NCBI GenBank assembly: GCA_023653785.1
Contig: JAMKCH010051426.1
Span: 1-64,000, forward strand
Length of the DNA: 64,000 bases
DNA from: Ophioderma brevispina
Taxonomy: Eukaryota > Echinodermata > Ophiuroidea > Amphilepidida > Ophiodermatidae
Direction of reading: 5' to 3'
In this document: positions 34,814 through 45,910 of the stretch, piece by piece
Position numbering within the stretch: position 1 is the stretch's first letter
Layout of the letters: each line of letters begins with the position of its first letter
The notes under the pieces: generated by a model
What the model saw: only the letters and a program-made list of their open reading frames with translations
What the model was told of the DNA's origin: nothing
The model's database searches: none
Program-made: the position numbers and the translations under genes

Positions 34814-35154
34814 ATTATCATGCATAGGATCCGATATTATCGCGTATCGGACACCTCAAAGCATGATAATGAAGTAAATTGGGGGACGAGGGTGTGGATC
34901 ATGAAATGCCCCTTAAAGGGGGGCAGGACATGTTTTTGTACAATTTTACGAATTTGGTATTAACATCTAACTAAAAATGTCCTGCTTTATTTAATGAAAC
35001 AGTTTGCAACGATCTCCCCATCATTTTGTATTAATTAGCATAATAATCACCCACCCAACCTCACGCTGAAAAAGATGTTACTTTCCAAAAAAGTAACATC
35101 GAGCAACATCCCGCGGTGACGAAAACCTGTTTAGTCAGTATTGCCACTTGGGCA

Positions 35155-35290
35155 CCAAGAAGGCTTCTAAGAGATTTTGGCTCGAAATTATGCTCCAGGA
35201 GCATATGGTCCAATAGCATATGGTCCGCATATAGTCCTGGACCATATAGTCCAGTAGCATAATTTCGGGCCAAAATCTCATAGAAGCTTT
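35155..35290. mobile_element. Small inverted-repeat element
   Basis: GCTTCTAAGAGATTTTGGCT and GAAATTATGCTCC on the left are matched by AGCATAATTTCGGGCC and AAAATCTCATAGAAGCTT on the right. A related half-copy is near 30567-30640 (GGGATTTTGGCCCGAATCC, TGCTCCAGGAGCATAT). Class unknown. Confidence 0.5.
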
Positions 35291-35474
35291 TCGCGAGTGC
35301 CCTGGAGTAAACAGGATGATGTCACGCATAAGGCCTCCCAATTAATATGGCGCAATAAAATATTGAAGTGCTGTTAAGTTCATTTTTTTTGTCTGTCATG
35401 TATATAAAACATGTAAGAATGTAAAAATAAATAAGACCAGTCTTGAACAAATTCATCTGGTCTGGTAATACTAT

Positions 35475-35948
35475 AAGTGGACATTTTCATCTTGTCAAAA
35501 CCAATTATTTTACTGACCTGACGGTTTCGACCATCTTGGGCAATGGTCATCTTCAGAGTGATGGTAGTTGATCCAACTTCTTTCCTCTTGACTGATGGCC
35601 AATATAGGGCGCACTAGTAGCTAGAAGAAGATCAACATAATCATGTCATAAATTGGAATGATGCCAAAGTACTTGCAACTGAATGTGATCTAGGAGCCCG
35701 CCACATCAAGGAGGCCATTTGGATCAGAAAACGAGCACCCAATACCATGAACAGGGACGAGGGGGCATATTACCTTAGTCACGTCTATGATCCTCTTCTA
35801 GCTACTAGTGCGCCCTCTATTGGCCATCAGTCAAGAGGAAAGAAGTTGGATCAACTACCATCACTCTGAAGATGACCATTGCCCAAGAAGGTCGAAACCA
35901 TCAGGTCAGTAAAATAATTGGTTTTGACAAGATGAAAATGTCCACTTA
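35475..35948 (+). mobile_element. Penelope-like element remnant with long inverted arms
   Basis: Arms of about 160 bases (35475-35634 and 35787-35948) are near-perfect inverted repeats. Between and into the right arm, the plus strand encodes KEAIWIRKR and then MNRDEGAYYLSHVYD (35706-35800). That signature matches the C-terminal end of the GIY-YIG endonuclease part of Penelope-like retroelements, whose copies often carry flanking repeats in inverted orientation. The reverse transcriptase is absent, so only the 3' end survives. The right arm also holds a hammerhead-like motif. The 12-mer ATAAGACCAGTC occurs both at 35431 and 35951. Element class is inference from a short motif. Confidence 0.6.
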
Positions 35949-36440
35949 AAATAAGACCAGTCCTAAAACATGTCCTGTCCCCTTTAAACTAGATACTTAA
36001 ACAAAAATCTGAAACTCATCCAATTTTTTGAAATATTTTTCCATTTTAAAACTAATGAAGTTTGCATGTTGTTATATAGCCTCCATTTTTCTGATTAAAC
36101 TTTTAAAATATTATTTTCTCAATTTTATTTGAGAAAAGTTTTCTCATGGGAAAAGTACTTTGTTTATGATAAAAAGAGAAAAGGGGATTCCCTAGAGTTG
36201 TTTGTGCAGGGCGCACCTGTTAGATAGATTGCACAAGGGGAGAAAGGGGAATTCCCCAAGATGTAAACTTAGAAACTGAGTCAACTTGTTTATGCTTTGA
36301 GATCAAAAGATTGTAAGATCAGGGAATTTCCCCATAAAGTTATATATGGAAAGTGATGTGATTCAGGTGATGTAATTTTTATGAAATCTAATTTGACAGT
36401 GCTAGGTTATGTTTATGCATGAGGATGATGTAATGATTAT

Positions 36441-37132
36441 TGTTAGAAAGGGGAATCTAGCTGCAAGTAGTTAAAAATACCGGTCACTGGAAGGACTGAG
36501 GTCAGCAGTTGTAATCAGCTATATACAGTATGGTTATAGCTAGTTTTATCTACAATAATGGTAAATTTATGCTCCACACAGTGCCAGGATTTATTATATT
36601 TTCAATTCCATGTGAGCAGAGTGCTGTAATTATTCTACTGTCGTCTTTGAAGCCGAAAGTGCTGGGAGTCAAAATAGGATTCCAAATTGTGGACAGATAG
36701 AAATCGTGGTGATTATCTTGGACTGATATACTGTGGAATATTAGTGTCGTCGAGGGACTTATGTAACCTTGTCGTCTTGAACTGCTGGACAAAGTTAACT
36801 TCAGGACTGAGAAGATTCCCTTGGACTATATTACCTGAGGATTTATAAGCGTGACTTTGCATGCTGTCATTTTTGAAGTCTTCGCTGTGAGGACATATCA
36901 TCGTTGAACTGCAACACTTTCAACACAGGACATTAGTAAACCCTAAATAATCTTAACTAATTGTGTGTAATTATATATGTAATGTTGTTTTGGACATACC
37001 AAATTCTTGAACCAATTACAAATCATTAAAATCTGTTATATTATATAAAATTTAGATCACTTGTGCACAAGGCTCGTTTATTTGTGTTTGAAAGGTATTT
37101 CTGACCTTAGACGTCTACGAGACGTCATAACA
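36441..37132 (+). mobile_element. LTR-like block, possible solo LTR
   Basis: About 690 bases starting TGTTAGAAAGGGGAATC and ending GACGTCATAACA, the TGTTA...TAACA form common in Gypsy-type LTRs. TATA-like and AATAAT-like signals lie inside. The five-base flanks (ATTAT and ATGTG) do not match, and no internal retroviral-type genes adjoin it, so the call is tentative. Confidence 0.3.
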
Positions 37133-37739
37133 ATGTGAACTTCACCAGATAATAATCTTTTACACACAAAAGATAGAGCAGGTGAGGTTGTGTGCAATCT
37201 TCATCGCATACTAAGACAGCATGCATTCTGTTTGCACTTCATATTACCATATGACCCAAAGTATAGCCCCACCTTACAGTATCACACCACACAGCACAAG
37301 TGGTTATTGCTCTCCTTAGCTTGTACTGCAGGTGGGACTAAGCTCAAATGAAAGGAGACTTCCGAGGATTGGAAATATAATTATTTTGAGTAGAATTTAA
37401 AACAGTCGTTCTCTAGACAAAGATAGTCACCTAAAATGTTCAATTCAAAGTTCGAGATGAATCGGATTTTCTGTGTATGCCAGTGTAAATATTATTGCAC
37501 AGATAAACGTGCCATAGGATACAGTGTTGTATAAACAAAAAATTCGGATTCCAGAATTTTATAACAAAAATTGTGATTTTTTTTTATTTATGAGGACTTG
37601 ATTTCAGGCTTAGTTATTTCACACAATGATTAGTATAATGACAAGCATTATGTACTTGCAAAAAACACATGATTTGTTTGAAAATTGACTGTGCCCTCAT
37701 CGGGAAAATCTCTGAGTCAGGCCTTTAATTGGTACTCAG

Positions 37740-37845
37740 CCATCACCCTGGAGGAGAATGGATTGCCTGAAAAACAGAATCAGTGTCTAAAAGTGGCTAA
37801 TGTAAAGACACGGGCACAATATGCCAAGAATATTAAGTACTACTT
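37740..37845 (+). CDS. Exon-like segment, unidentified or DNAI7 N-terminal part
   Basis: Acceptor GGTACTCAG, donor TTGTAAGT. Frame reads ITLEENGLPEKQNQCLKVAN then VKTRAQYAKNIKYY. An alternative acceptor at 37716 would extend it by QAFNWYSA and keep phase with the exon at 34220. NIKYYLW across the next junction loosely recalls the conserved W after a beta-strand in the N-terminal DNAI7 domain, but the match is weak. Confidence 0.45.
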
Positions 37846-37889
37846 GTAAGTCAGTAACAATCAATCGCTTTGTTTAATCATGTATATAG

Positions 37890-37995
37890 GTGGCCAGACA
37901 ATGTACTCTTTAGTGAGAGCCCCAGATGGCTTACTGGTGCTATTATCGCACACAATGGCGGGCCTAGGGGGTTTGTGGACATCAAGTTTGAAGAA
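37890..37995 (+). CDS. Exon-like segment following a 44-base intron
   Basis: Acceptor TGTATATAG, donor GAAGTAGGT. Frame reads WPDNVLFSESPRWLTGAI then GGPRGFVDIKFEE. The junction with the previous segment keeps frame (TT+G, leucine). The final PR....I.FEE resembles the PR(F/H)KG.EFEE region of the DNAI7 N-terminal domain, but an extra stretch of about 18 residues precedes it. The intervening 44-base intron is unusually short for an animal, so these two segments may instead belong to an old element. Confidence 0.4.
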
Positions 37996-38279
37996 GTAGG
38001 TTGGCTCCTTGTGGATTTTTAATGGCTCTCTTTAAGTACAGAACAATATGTGACAATCTGAAAAGAGATAAGCCAGACACAGTTTTTAGCTTTAAAGAGT
38101 AATGGAGGATTGCGCCCAGCAAAATTGTCTGTGAAGTTTTCTATCACTCAATCTCTCTTAATGTATGGAAAAATACAAAACTATATGTTTAAAATCGGTA
38201 AAGATGAGCCAAAACAAAGCTTAAAGAAGTATTGAAATGGCGGACACAATTGTCTGGAGGGATGTTGTTTGGATTTGGT

Positions 38280-38570
38280 TTGTCCAGTGACGAAGCCAGG
38301 ATTATGTGGGGGGTGCGGGACTCCAAAAAGTGAATTTCTTTCGAAAAAGTTGATTTTTTTGGGTAAGTATAAAAATGGACATAACCCTACCTGAAATGGT
38401 CCTTTTTGGATTTTTGAAAATTTTATCAAATGTGGACTGTTGATGTCAAAATTTTGCATAATTTTGGACCTTTTGATCAAAAAATTCGTGAAACGTGAAC
38501 TTTTGACCTTTGTGGAATTGGGGGGGGGGTGCGGACTGCACGCCCCCTGAGTACGGGCCTGGCGTGTCCA
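38280..38570. mobile_element. Decayed DNA-transposon-like repeat
   Basis: Starts CCAGTGACGAAGCCAGGAT and ends near TGAGTACGGGCCTGG, with a G-rich block (GGGGGGGGGGTGCGGACTGC) before the right end. This layout is typical of dispersed CAGTGRCG(A/T)AGCCAGG repeats in marine invertebrates. No coding frame. Ends are approximate. Confidence 0.4.
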
Positions 38571-38927
38571 CACTTACAAAAAGGTCAAACATTGGGCATA
38601 TATTTTTTTTTTTATGAGCTACGATAGCCAAAACTAGCGTATATGTAGGTGGCAGAAACCCTACCAACATGTCATTCTTCCCCAGGTCATCCCCTAGGTT
38701 TATAAGGCGCAATCAAAAAGGTCAACAGTGCACAAAAAAAAAAAAGGGCTCAACATTTGCCCATATTTTTTCTAGATGAGCTGTGGCAGCTAAACTTAAA
38801 TGTATTTAGGAGGGCCACAAACCACTATTAACGTTGTAATCATTCCCCAGGGTCCTTCCCATAAGGATTGCACCAAAATTAGGTTGAAGATTATCTTGAA
38901 TTTTAAATCTGTTTAAAGTCGAGAATA

Positions 38928-39112
38928 AGGTATGATTTTTGAACTGGTACTCTCTCTGCGGTTGAAATGAAACCTACAGTACCCATTTGTTTGCATGGAA
39001 GAGTTTGTCTCCGGCCTTTATTCTTCGCTTCTTAAAAGAATGGCATCCCTTGATTTCAATTCACTCGAGAGAGAGATTGCTGGGTTCAGATTCATATCTT
39101 TATTCTTCTTCG
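38928..39112. mobile_element. Diverged copy of the 15354-15540 foldback element
   Basis: GAGAATAAGGTATGATTTTT and GAACTGGTACTCTCT on the left, CATATCTTTATTCTTC on the right, match the arm sequences at 15354-15540, but pairing between its own arms is weakened by substitutions. Confidence 0.6.
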
Positions 39113-39599
39113 CTTCGTGTGTTGCAAGTCCAACATTTCACATGGAAGATCCGTCTTTAAACCAGCTGATTAGGTTTCATCATCAGCAGGTTGATCAGGC
39201 CTGGAATTCCTCTTGGGGACTTGTAAAACCTCACAGTCATCTATGAGATGGCCTAATGGTTTGTGATTTTCACAATGCAGTTTGTGATAGTTCTACTCCA
39301 TTCTTGTGAAGGAAGTTCTTGTAAGAACAACGCCAGTTTGAGTCTGTTGAGGTGACCCATGATTTCTATAAGGTCACAGCATTTGGCTTGCTAGAGGGGC
39401 TGTCCACAAACTGTTTAGGTTCAAAGTAGAGGATGGTCATTGCTCAGACCATCGGCTTTCGTTGATCCAAGATGATCGATAGTGATACTGTGACTGCAGT
39501 GTCTTGGATTGGGTAGGGCTCCCCGAAAAAAAGGTGATTCCGTTGAATTCTCTGATCCTAAGGGTGTTTGGTGGGGGGATTATGCTACCAGGTTCTCAC

Positions 39600-40320
39600 C
39601 TTTCTTGGCGAGCTTGATCAATTGAAGGTTCCTCCTAAGGTTTGCAGGAGCTATTCCAGACAGAAGTGGAAGATATTCTACGAGGCGTCGCCAAAAGGCA
39701 CCAACTAAATTCTCATTGCAAAATCATTCAGAAGACATCAATCGTTGTGAATGTACATGTGACTCCATACTGGTCAGCGTTCCAGCAAGGGAGTATGCCA
39801 AGGCAACAATTGATGTATGTAAAGTGTGTCCAAACGAGGCACCCATCCAGTTCCCGCGGCCTTCTGAGGTTTCTGTTCCTGGCACCCAGTCTCTTCTTCA
39901 ACATCTACTTCCTCAGTATGCCAAAGGAGATTGTTCGATTACTCCTACACAGACGACACGGCACTTGGAAGTGCTGCTGATTCCTTTGAGTCCCCGTCCT
40001 TAGAAACAGTGTTGCAGAAAGACCTACTCACTGTAGCCAATGCTTCCACCGATGGCCCTTGAAACTCGTCAACAAACCCAAGACCGTCAGATCGGTTTTT
40101 CACCCCTTCCTTGCAAACGATGCTCAAAAAGAGAACTTCACAATCACTCTAGATGGAGAAAAACTGTCAAATGACCCAAACCCGCAGTACCTTGATGTCA
40201 TAATGAACCGCAGCCTTACTTTCATCAACACACCAAGGCAAACGCTGCCAAGACGCAGTCTCGTATCTTTTATTCTCAAAGTACTGGAACAAATGTACTG
40301 ACCTAAGATCGCATCAGATA
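39600..40320 (+). pseudogene. Jockey/CR1-type reverse transcriptase remnant
   Basis: Late reverse-transcriptase features on the plus strand: LKLVNKPKTVRSVFHPFL then GEKLSNDPNPQYLDVIMNRS and LTFI. These match the conserved N.SKT..S.FH and P...YLGV.LDR.LT blocks of Jockey/CR1-group non-LTR elements. Frames change at least twice upstream (39642-39980 against 39716-40003), and no complete catalytic box is open. Dead 5'- and 3'-truncated insertion. Confidence 0.7.
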
Positions 40321-40350
40321 AATGATGCTCCACAAAATCATCCTTATACG

Positions 40351-42369
40351 TAGGGTTGCAAGGGGAAAGTTTCCGGGAATGTTTTAAACTTTTCCCAAAC
40401 TTTCCCGGGAATTTTGAAGGGCCCGGGAATATTGGGAATTTTTAAATTTTTTGCATAAAAAAGTAAAAACCATTTTGGTAGGCTGTCTTTTCAATTAATG
40501 TACTGTTTGTGCTAATAAGAATATGACAACTGCCCCCCCCCCTGTTAGCCTAGGCCAATTAGTAACGGGTAATCTCAGTCATGGCACTCGATAACAACTG
40601 CAAAATTGTCGGGTCACTGCGTCATATCCCAGTTCACTACCTCAAAAAATGTTTGAAATAAAGGGTCTTGTTTCTAGTTGTGACCATACTTAACATATTT
40701 TAAATACATTTTTGTGTTAGGGAACCTTTGAATTTGCATTTTCTGAGGGGGCCGAATTTGGGTCCCCTTCTCCATAGACACTCGACACATAGTCAGTTTC
40801 ATTTGGGGGGGGCTGCGGTGGCTCGGCTTCGAGCAGGGCTTTATGACTCCCACCCCCAAATGGCTGAATTCCCACTGAAAATGTTCATGCTTGTTACCGG
40901 AAGCATTGAAAACCATTTAAGTAAACTTAATTTTGAAGATAAGTTCTCACTAAATCTAAGGTAAACTCAAGTTGGGTGGTTTACAGGATACAAACTAACA
41001 AACCATTGAGTGATGGAACAATTGGACCCAAACATGTACCCCCCTGTTGTTCCTAATAACGCCCCCTGCTCTAATAAAAACGCCCCCCTACGATTTTTGG
41101 ATAAACAATTCAAGAAAATTAGTTAAGCTTACCTAAATCACAATTTAATGGCCGGGACTGTCGTTATCTGTATCATAATCGCTTTTGTGGACCGTTGTAT
41201 GACACGGCCAATGAATTTCTCATGTAGTTACCACACACGATCAGCTACCACCGAGTAGAATGGATTACCTACCCACTAGACGGACACTCGCCGGCCAGGA
41301 TGTCCGTGTATTTTTGCCGCATAACGATAGTGTACACACAGCGCTGTCCGCAGACCCGTCGTGGAGAGCTACGTGTTACAACAAAAAAACCGCTTCTTCA
41401 GCGCGCGCGTATTTTCATTGCCCCTTTTGTTTTTTTGATATTTTGGCATATATTTGCATTTTTTTATAAAGTGCGGGAATAATGCTGGGTTTTTGATGAT
41501 GCCCAGATTTTAATTCCATAACGATTTCCTAAAAAACGTTCAAAAAACTCTAAACGGAGCCCAAGTGCATAGCGCCCTCATTGTCATGAAATTTCACCCA
41601 CTCTCAAAATGGCCCGTTGTGGTTCCCGCGGGGTAGCTACTTTGTAGCTGCGTGGTCTACTCCGGTACTGGTCTTCTCCTCCACCTTCTCCTCCACCTAT
41701 GGGGCAACTAATAGGGTACCCATGGGTACGTACAGCAAAGTAGCCACATTACTGTATACCTATTAACTGTTTATTTGTAAGCCATCTTTCAGCTACCGCA
41801 TCGCAATTAGCCCATGTGTACTGTGTGCAGTAGCTGCCACGGTAGACAAGGTTTAGCTGCCGTACTAGGCTACCACATAGTAAGAATCTGGCCGTGTAAT
41901 TTAATTAAGTAGTGGATTGTTGACCTCGGGAGGTTGCGAAAACATCGCCCTCTTGCTTTTTGTTTTGTATTATTGGTAATCAAGCGAAATAACATGTGGT
42001 AAGGTGTTTTTGACTTCCCATTTTTCACTATTACTCCCGCCCTTTTGAAAAATCAGCACCAACCCCGGGGCGTTTATTAGGACAATACGGTATTGTGTTT
42101 GTAAAGAGTTGAGGTTATTTTCTGTGTAGAACATGCTTGTTTTGCTTTTCAGTTCATCTGTAGCAATTTCCCTGGTGTACAGAAGTCATATCTTAATCTG
42201 AACAAAAGGACTCTTATAGTTTTTTGTATCATTGCAAAAGCATTGTTTGAAAATTCGAGAAAAGGCCTACCCTTTCCCTACCATTCCATAAATTCCTTCC
42301 CTTTACTCCCAAAATTTTCCATGGAAATTTTCCCGCTCTGAAAAATTCCCGGGAAATTTGGCAACCCTA
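40351..42369. mobile_element. hAT-like element of about 2.0 kb
   Basis: Left end TAGGGTTGCAAGGGGAAAG and right end GGGAAATTTGGCAACCCTA are inverted relatives. Flanks CTTATACG (40343-40350) and CTTGTACT (42370-42377) agree at six of eight bases, as for a worn 8-base duplication. Both subterminal regions are rich in CCCGGGAA. The interior has poly-C tracts, GC-rich unique sequence and no transposase frame. Confidence 0.5.
41258..41325 (+). repeat. Dispersed 65-base repeat (copy 1)
   Basis: TGGATTACCTACCCACTAGA followed by CACTCGCCGGCCAGGAT and TTTTTGCCGCA. An inverted copy lies at 51237-51302 next to the 16-base repeat array. Confidence 0.6.
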
Positions 42370-42671
42370 CTTGTACTGGCTATTTTCTCATCGCTCTGTG
42401 CCCTGAAACAAGGGGACTACCCATAAAATAAACGGAAGTTGAATACTATACGAGCACCAAAACGATTATAGTTTTGTGCTTTGGGAGCTGCTGTGGTTGC
42501 AACCACATCAATCACCAGTGAACAGGCTGTGCTAAGAGGAATTGATTATCCTCAACGTCCAGAGTTATTGTCTAAGTGAACACATTTTTTTCAGTAACCA
42601 TTTGAAAAACCAATTCTCCACATGCTGTTAGAATTATGCTTTAACTGTTATATGCCTCGGCATTTGTTTAG

Positions 42672-42715
42672 AAGTCCAACATACGAATTGGGCAGAATTA
42701 AACCAAATGTGACTG
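42672..42715 (+). other. Short exon-like segment, doubtful
   Basis: Flanked by TTTGTTTAG and GGTAAGC. One frame reads SPTYELGRIKPNVT. Its phase does not fit the next candidate (43141) and it matches nothing I recognise in DNAI7. Could be chance. Confidence 0.2.
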
Positions 42716-43140
42716 GTAAGCCTTACTTACACAATCCTCTATGAATATAGCGTTGATCCCAGTCTTTCCAAAGCAGTCAGAGACTAAGACGAGAAACTGA
42801 CTTACATATCAAAGTCAATTGTCCACATTTTCTGCAATGCAGGCCAGTCCCAAAAATTTTAATAGGTAAGGTCTCTATCTGTTATCACGCAGATAACGGA
42901 TAGAGTAGTAGTTTGCTATGGGCATTGAAGAGTTTCTGCCAGAGATGTACGTTGGTTTCAAATATGTGTCGACGATTTTTTCTGATATGAAATGATCCCT
43001 CCTCGTTCACAATTCAACCAGCATTAACATTTTATTCATTATCTAAAACCTGCATGGACAAGTATTATGGGCAGAACCTTATTTTTGTGATATGGTTTTT
43101 TTTTATTACCCTCCATTATATATGTTTATACCATCAACAG

Positions 43141-43204
43141 AGCTGAACTGGTAGCTTCAGTGGGACTAAAATTACTTGGACAGGAGATACGCACACCACC
43201 TCAT
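43141..43204 (+). other. Exon-like segment, doubtful
   Basis: Follows CCATCAACAG and precedes GTAAGT. The open frame reads AELVASVGLKLLGQEIRTPPH. It ends in phase 0, as the DNAI7 exon at 45037 requires, but lacks the conserved W-R-T-D-G residues expected just before that exon in DNAI7. Confidence 0.3.
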
Positions 43205-44739
43205 GTAAGTGCAACAACTTATACGAGGTTAGAGGAGGGCGCATTCTTTCCATTTTCAAAAATCGCAAAACCAGGTGCGATTTCCTCCGGCTCACGCAGT
43301 CCACGTTTGCGTGTGTTCGATTCTGTCCAACAAATATTAATCAGAGCTGTAAGCTATGATTTTTCCCTTACATGAAACAAAAAATCTTTTTGTTTGCCAC
43401 CAACCTTTTAGAGTGTTTCTAATGACAGGCGCGATCCAGGGAGGGCGGCGCGCGCCTCCCAGTAATTCTGTATTATCTTGCAAAATCAGCCCATTTTGAG
43501 CTATTTTGGACCAGTTCAGCCTTTCAGCCCCCCAGTAATGTTGACTTTTCCAAATCCTGGATCCACCATTGAATATAACAGCAGATATATCATTACTGGA
43601 ATTGTATTTAGTTATTTACTTGCCACTAATTTTATTCATTTCAATAAATGACACTCCCTGATTCATTTATTGATGACACTTTTGTTTTGATTGAGCAAAA
43701 GTGCAAATCCCATATCTGAATTGATTAGGGAATTCCCCTTAGAGGGTTTCCCCTAGTAAAGCATCCAGGAAACTTGAAATTGCCCTAGAACATAGCATCA
43801 GGATACTTGAAAAAAAGGAAAGCCACAGGCTGCTTATACTTAGATGATCCTAAGGTTTCCTCCATAATGATGTTCATAATGCGAATGCTTGCACTTTATT
43901 TCTCATTTAATAATTCCTAATATGCATGTCCAGTGGTCTTGTTCACGAAACTTGTATACGAAGCCACTTGCGTTTGTACTAACTCATCGAGTATCCTTCC
44001 AAAATAGACCACTTATAATTCTTACACAGTGCTTTTCGATATATAAATTGGTCAACTCAAGCATGAATAATATGCAACATAGATTATGACAGAATTTCAC
44101 AAACAGACCCCAGGTCACGTAGTATGTTATGTTAGGGTTGTTGTGAGTTTGTCATATCGGGCTAAAAAAATGCTCAGATTTTTTTTGAACTGATTCATTT
44201 TGATTGTTATGGTCTACGGGGAAACAGAAAATGCATGAAACTTTGGGTGTCAGCTCATTATGCAACTCCAAAGGTCTGAAAGGTTCGGACCACATAGACC
44301 ATGGGAACTTTTATTACATTTTGCCCTCTAAGTATTGCAAATCAAATGAAACATGTTGTAAAATAAGGCAAGCAGCAAACAATGTCAGTGGGCAATTTTT
44401 AACCCCAGATGACCGTGAACTATAATAGGCCTTTCCCATGTAACTAAAAGTTGGAACCCAGACACTGTACTTTCTCAACCCTCCAAGACAAATTCAATAG
44501 GTGTGCCGTGAACACAATATGATCCTGATTTTAAAGTACCCCTCTACTAATTTCTCTGTATTTTACAATGTTCCCACTTTGTAAAGGTTGGATAAAAAAT
44601 TCTGATTCGGAATCTTCAAACTTATTTGAAATTTGCCTTCGCCAACGGGGTTTACACCACTTCATCAAAACCCAACATCTGCATCAAGTCCTCAGTCTTC
44701 TTCCTATCAATCAAAAATTCCCACACCACCACATCACTA

Positions 44740-44951
44740 AAGGGTCATTCTTTGGGATGTCAAACACGTGACCAAACTTTATTTGCCTCACATGACAAAA
44801 CAATCAGGTCTAGCAAAAGTGGAAAATATTTCTGGTAGTGTGGACAAAATAAACCAAAAATAATGTGTTTCCACTTTCGCTAGATTATTTGTTTGTAGTG
44901 GGAGGGCAAATAAAGTTCGGTCACATGTGTGACATCCCGAAGAATGGCCCT
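44740..44951. mobile_element. Foldback element
   Basis: AGGGTCATTCTTTGGGATGT and GACCAAACTTTATTTGCC on the left pair with GGCAAATAAAGTTCGGTC and ACATCCCGAAGAATGGCCCT on the right. Inner arms (TCTAGCAAAAGTGGAAA with TTTCCACTTTCGCTAGA) also pair. About 210 bases in all. Confidence 0.7.
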
Positions 44952-45036
44952 AACACTATCACATTCCTTCTCAAATTCCCATCCATTTTCACAACTCGGC
45001 AATGTTAAATATCCCATTGTACTTGGATAATTTCAG

Positions 45037-45178
45037 AGACACATGCTGTCCTTCAAGACCATTAACTTTGGCCCGCTAGCCTTGCCTACAGACAAGCATA
45101 TTAACATGCCATTCCAGTCCTGGGAACTGAGGCCTATTGGTTTAGATCCATGCCCAGATTCACCCTTATTGCGCTATG
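45037..45178 (+). CDS. DNAI7 (CASC1/IC97) homologue, exon with HINMPFQSWELRP
   Basis: First clearly identified exon of a dynein axonemal intermediate chain 7 homologue, a protein tied to inner dynein arms of motile cilia. Acceptor GGATAATTTCAG, donor ATGGTTAGA. Frame: RHMLSFKTINFGPLALPTDK then HINMPFQSWELRPIGLDP and a tail ending PLLRY. This corresponds to the human segment with the beta-strand TFGPVTL, then HINMPYQSWELRPL. Length 142 bases, phase 0 at the start. The end leaves one base that does not fit the next exon's open frame, one of several single-base mismatches in this gene. Confidence 0.85.
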
Positions 45179-45910
45179 GTTAGAAGGAGAAATTGAAATT
45201 AAGTAGGTTTTTAATCGACTAGTTATCAGGTTCCGTAACGCTATGGGAACTTTGCTGAAGGAAATTCTAAATTTTATATAAAGTAAAATTGTACAGGTTG
45301 CATTTAAAATTTAATTAAAACATACTATTCAGGCATATGGAAGTTTTTTCTTCTCTTGCTAATTGTGCCTTTAAAACATAATTGTTGTGTTTTTGATCGG
45401 AAAAATGAAGTGATTTCTCTCCCTGGTGCGAATTTTGTCCACCCTTTCAAAGGTGCAGAATTCTGAAATTCTGATGTTTCGCTTGGGCATTTTTGTGCCG
45501 TAAATGCATTATATTATTGATTGTTTCAATTGAAGTAGGTTTCTAATAGTACCATACATTAAGGAATGAATCAGGATACCAAACTTGATAATTTTTGATT
45601 TTTTTTCTTCCAAAGCCAATTTCGCCACAGAAATTCATGGGCCTTTTCCCAGTCCCTAAATTAGTAAACTATAGGGACTGGAACTGAGTCTAAGTGTAAA
45701 GTCTTTAAGTATACTGTGTTTGATACTCGAGTTTGTGGGTGACGTATGGCAGGGAGCTGAATTGGTTCAAGCATTTGTGCCGCCGTGTTCGCGGCTAAAG
45801 GCGCAATTCCAAAGTTAAAGCGTGTGTTTTAGGGTGCGCAACCTCGCATGCAAAATGACGTCACCCTCAAAATTGCAATCAGGAACAGAGTATAGGTTCA
45901 TATACATATA

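Noticed and set aside
42480..42583. Coding-like stretch reading ALGAAVVATTSITSEQAV then LRGIDYPQRPELLSK and a stop
   Set aside because: The acceptor is weak, the stop is inside the presumed DNAI7 span, and no family is recognised. It may be an old fragment, but I could not support a feature.
44204..44425. 73-codon frame with several cysteines
   Set aside because: No splice signals in the right place and no match to DNAI7 or another family I know.
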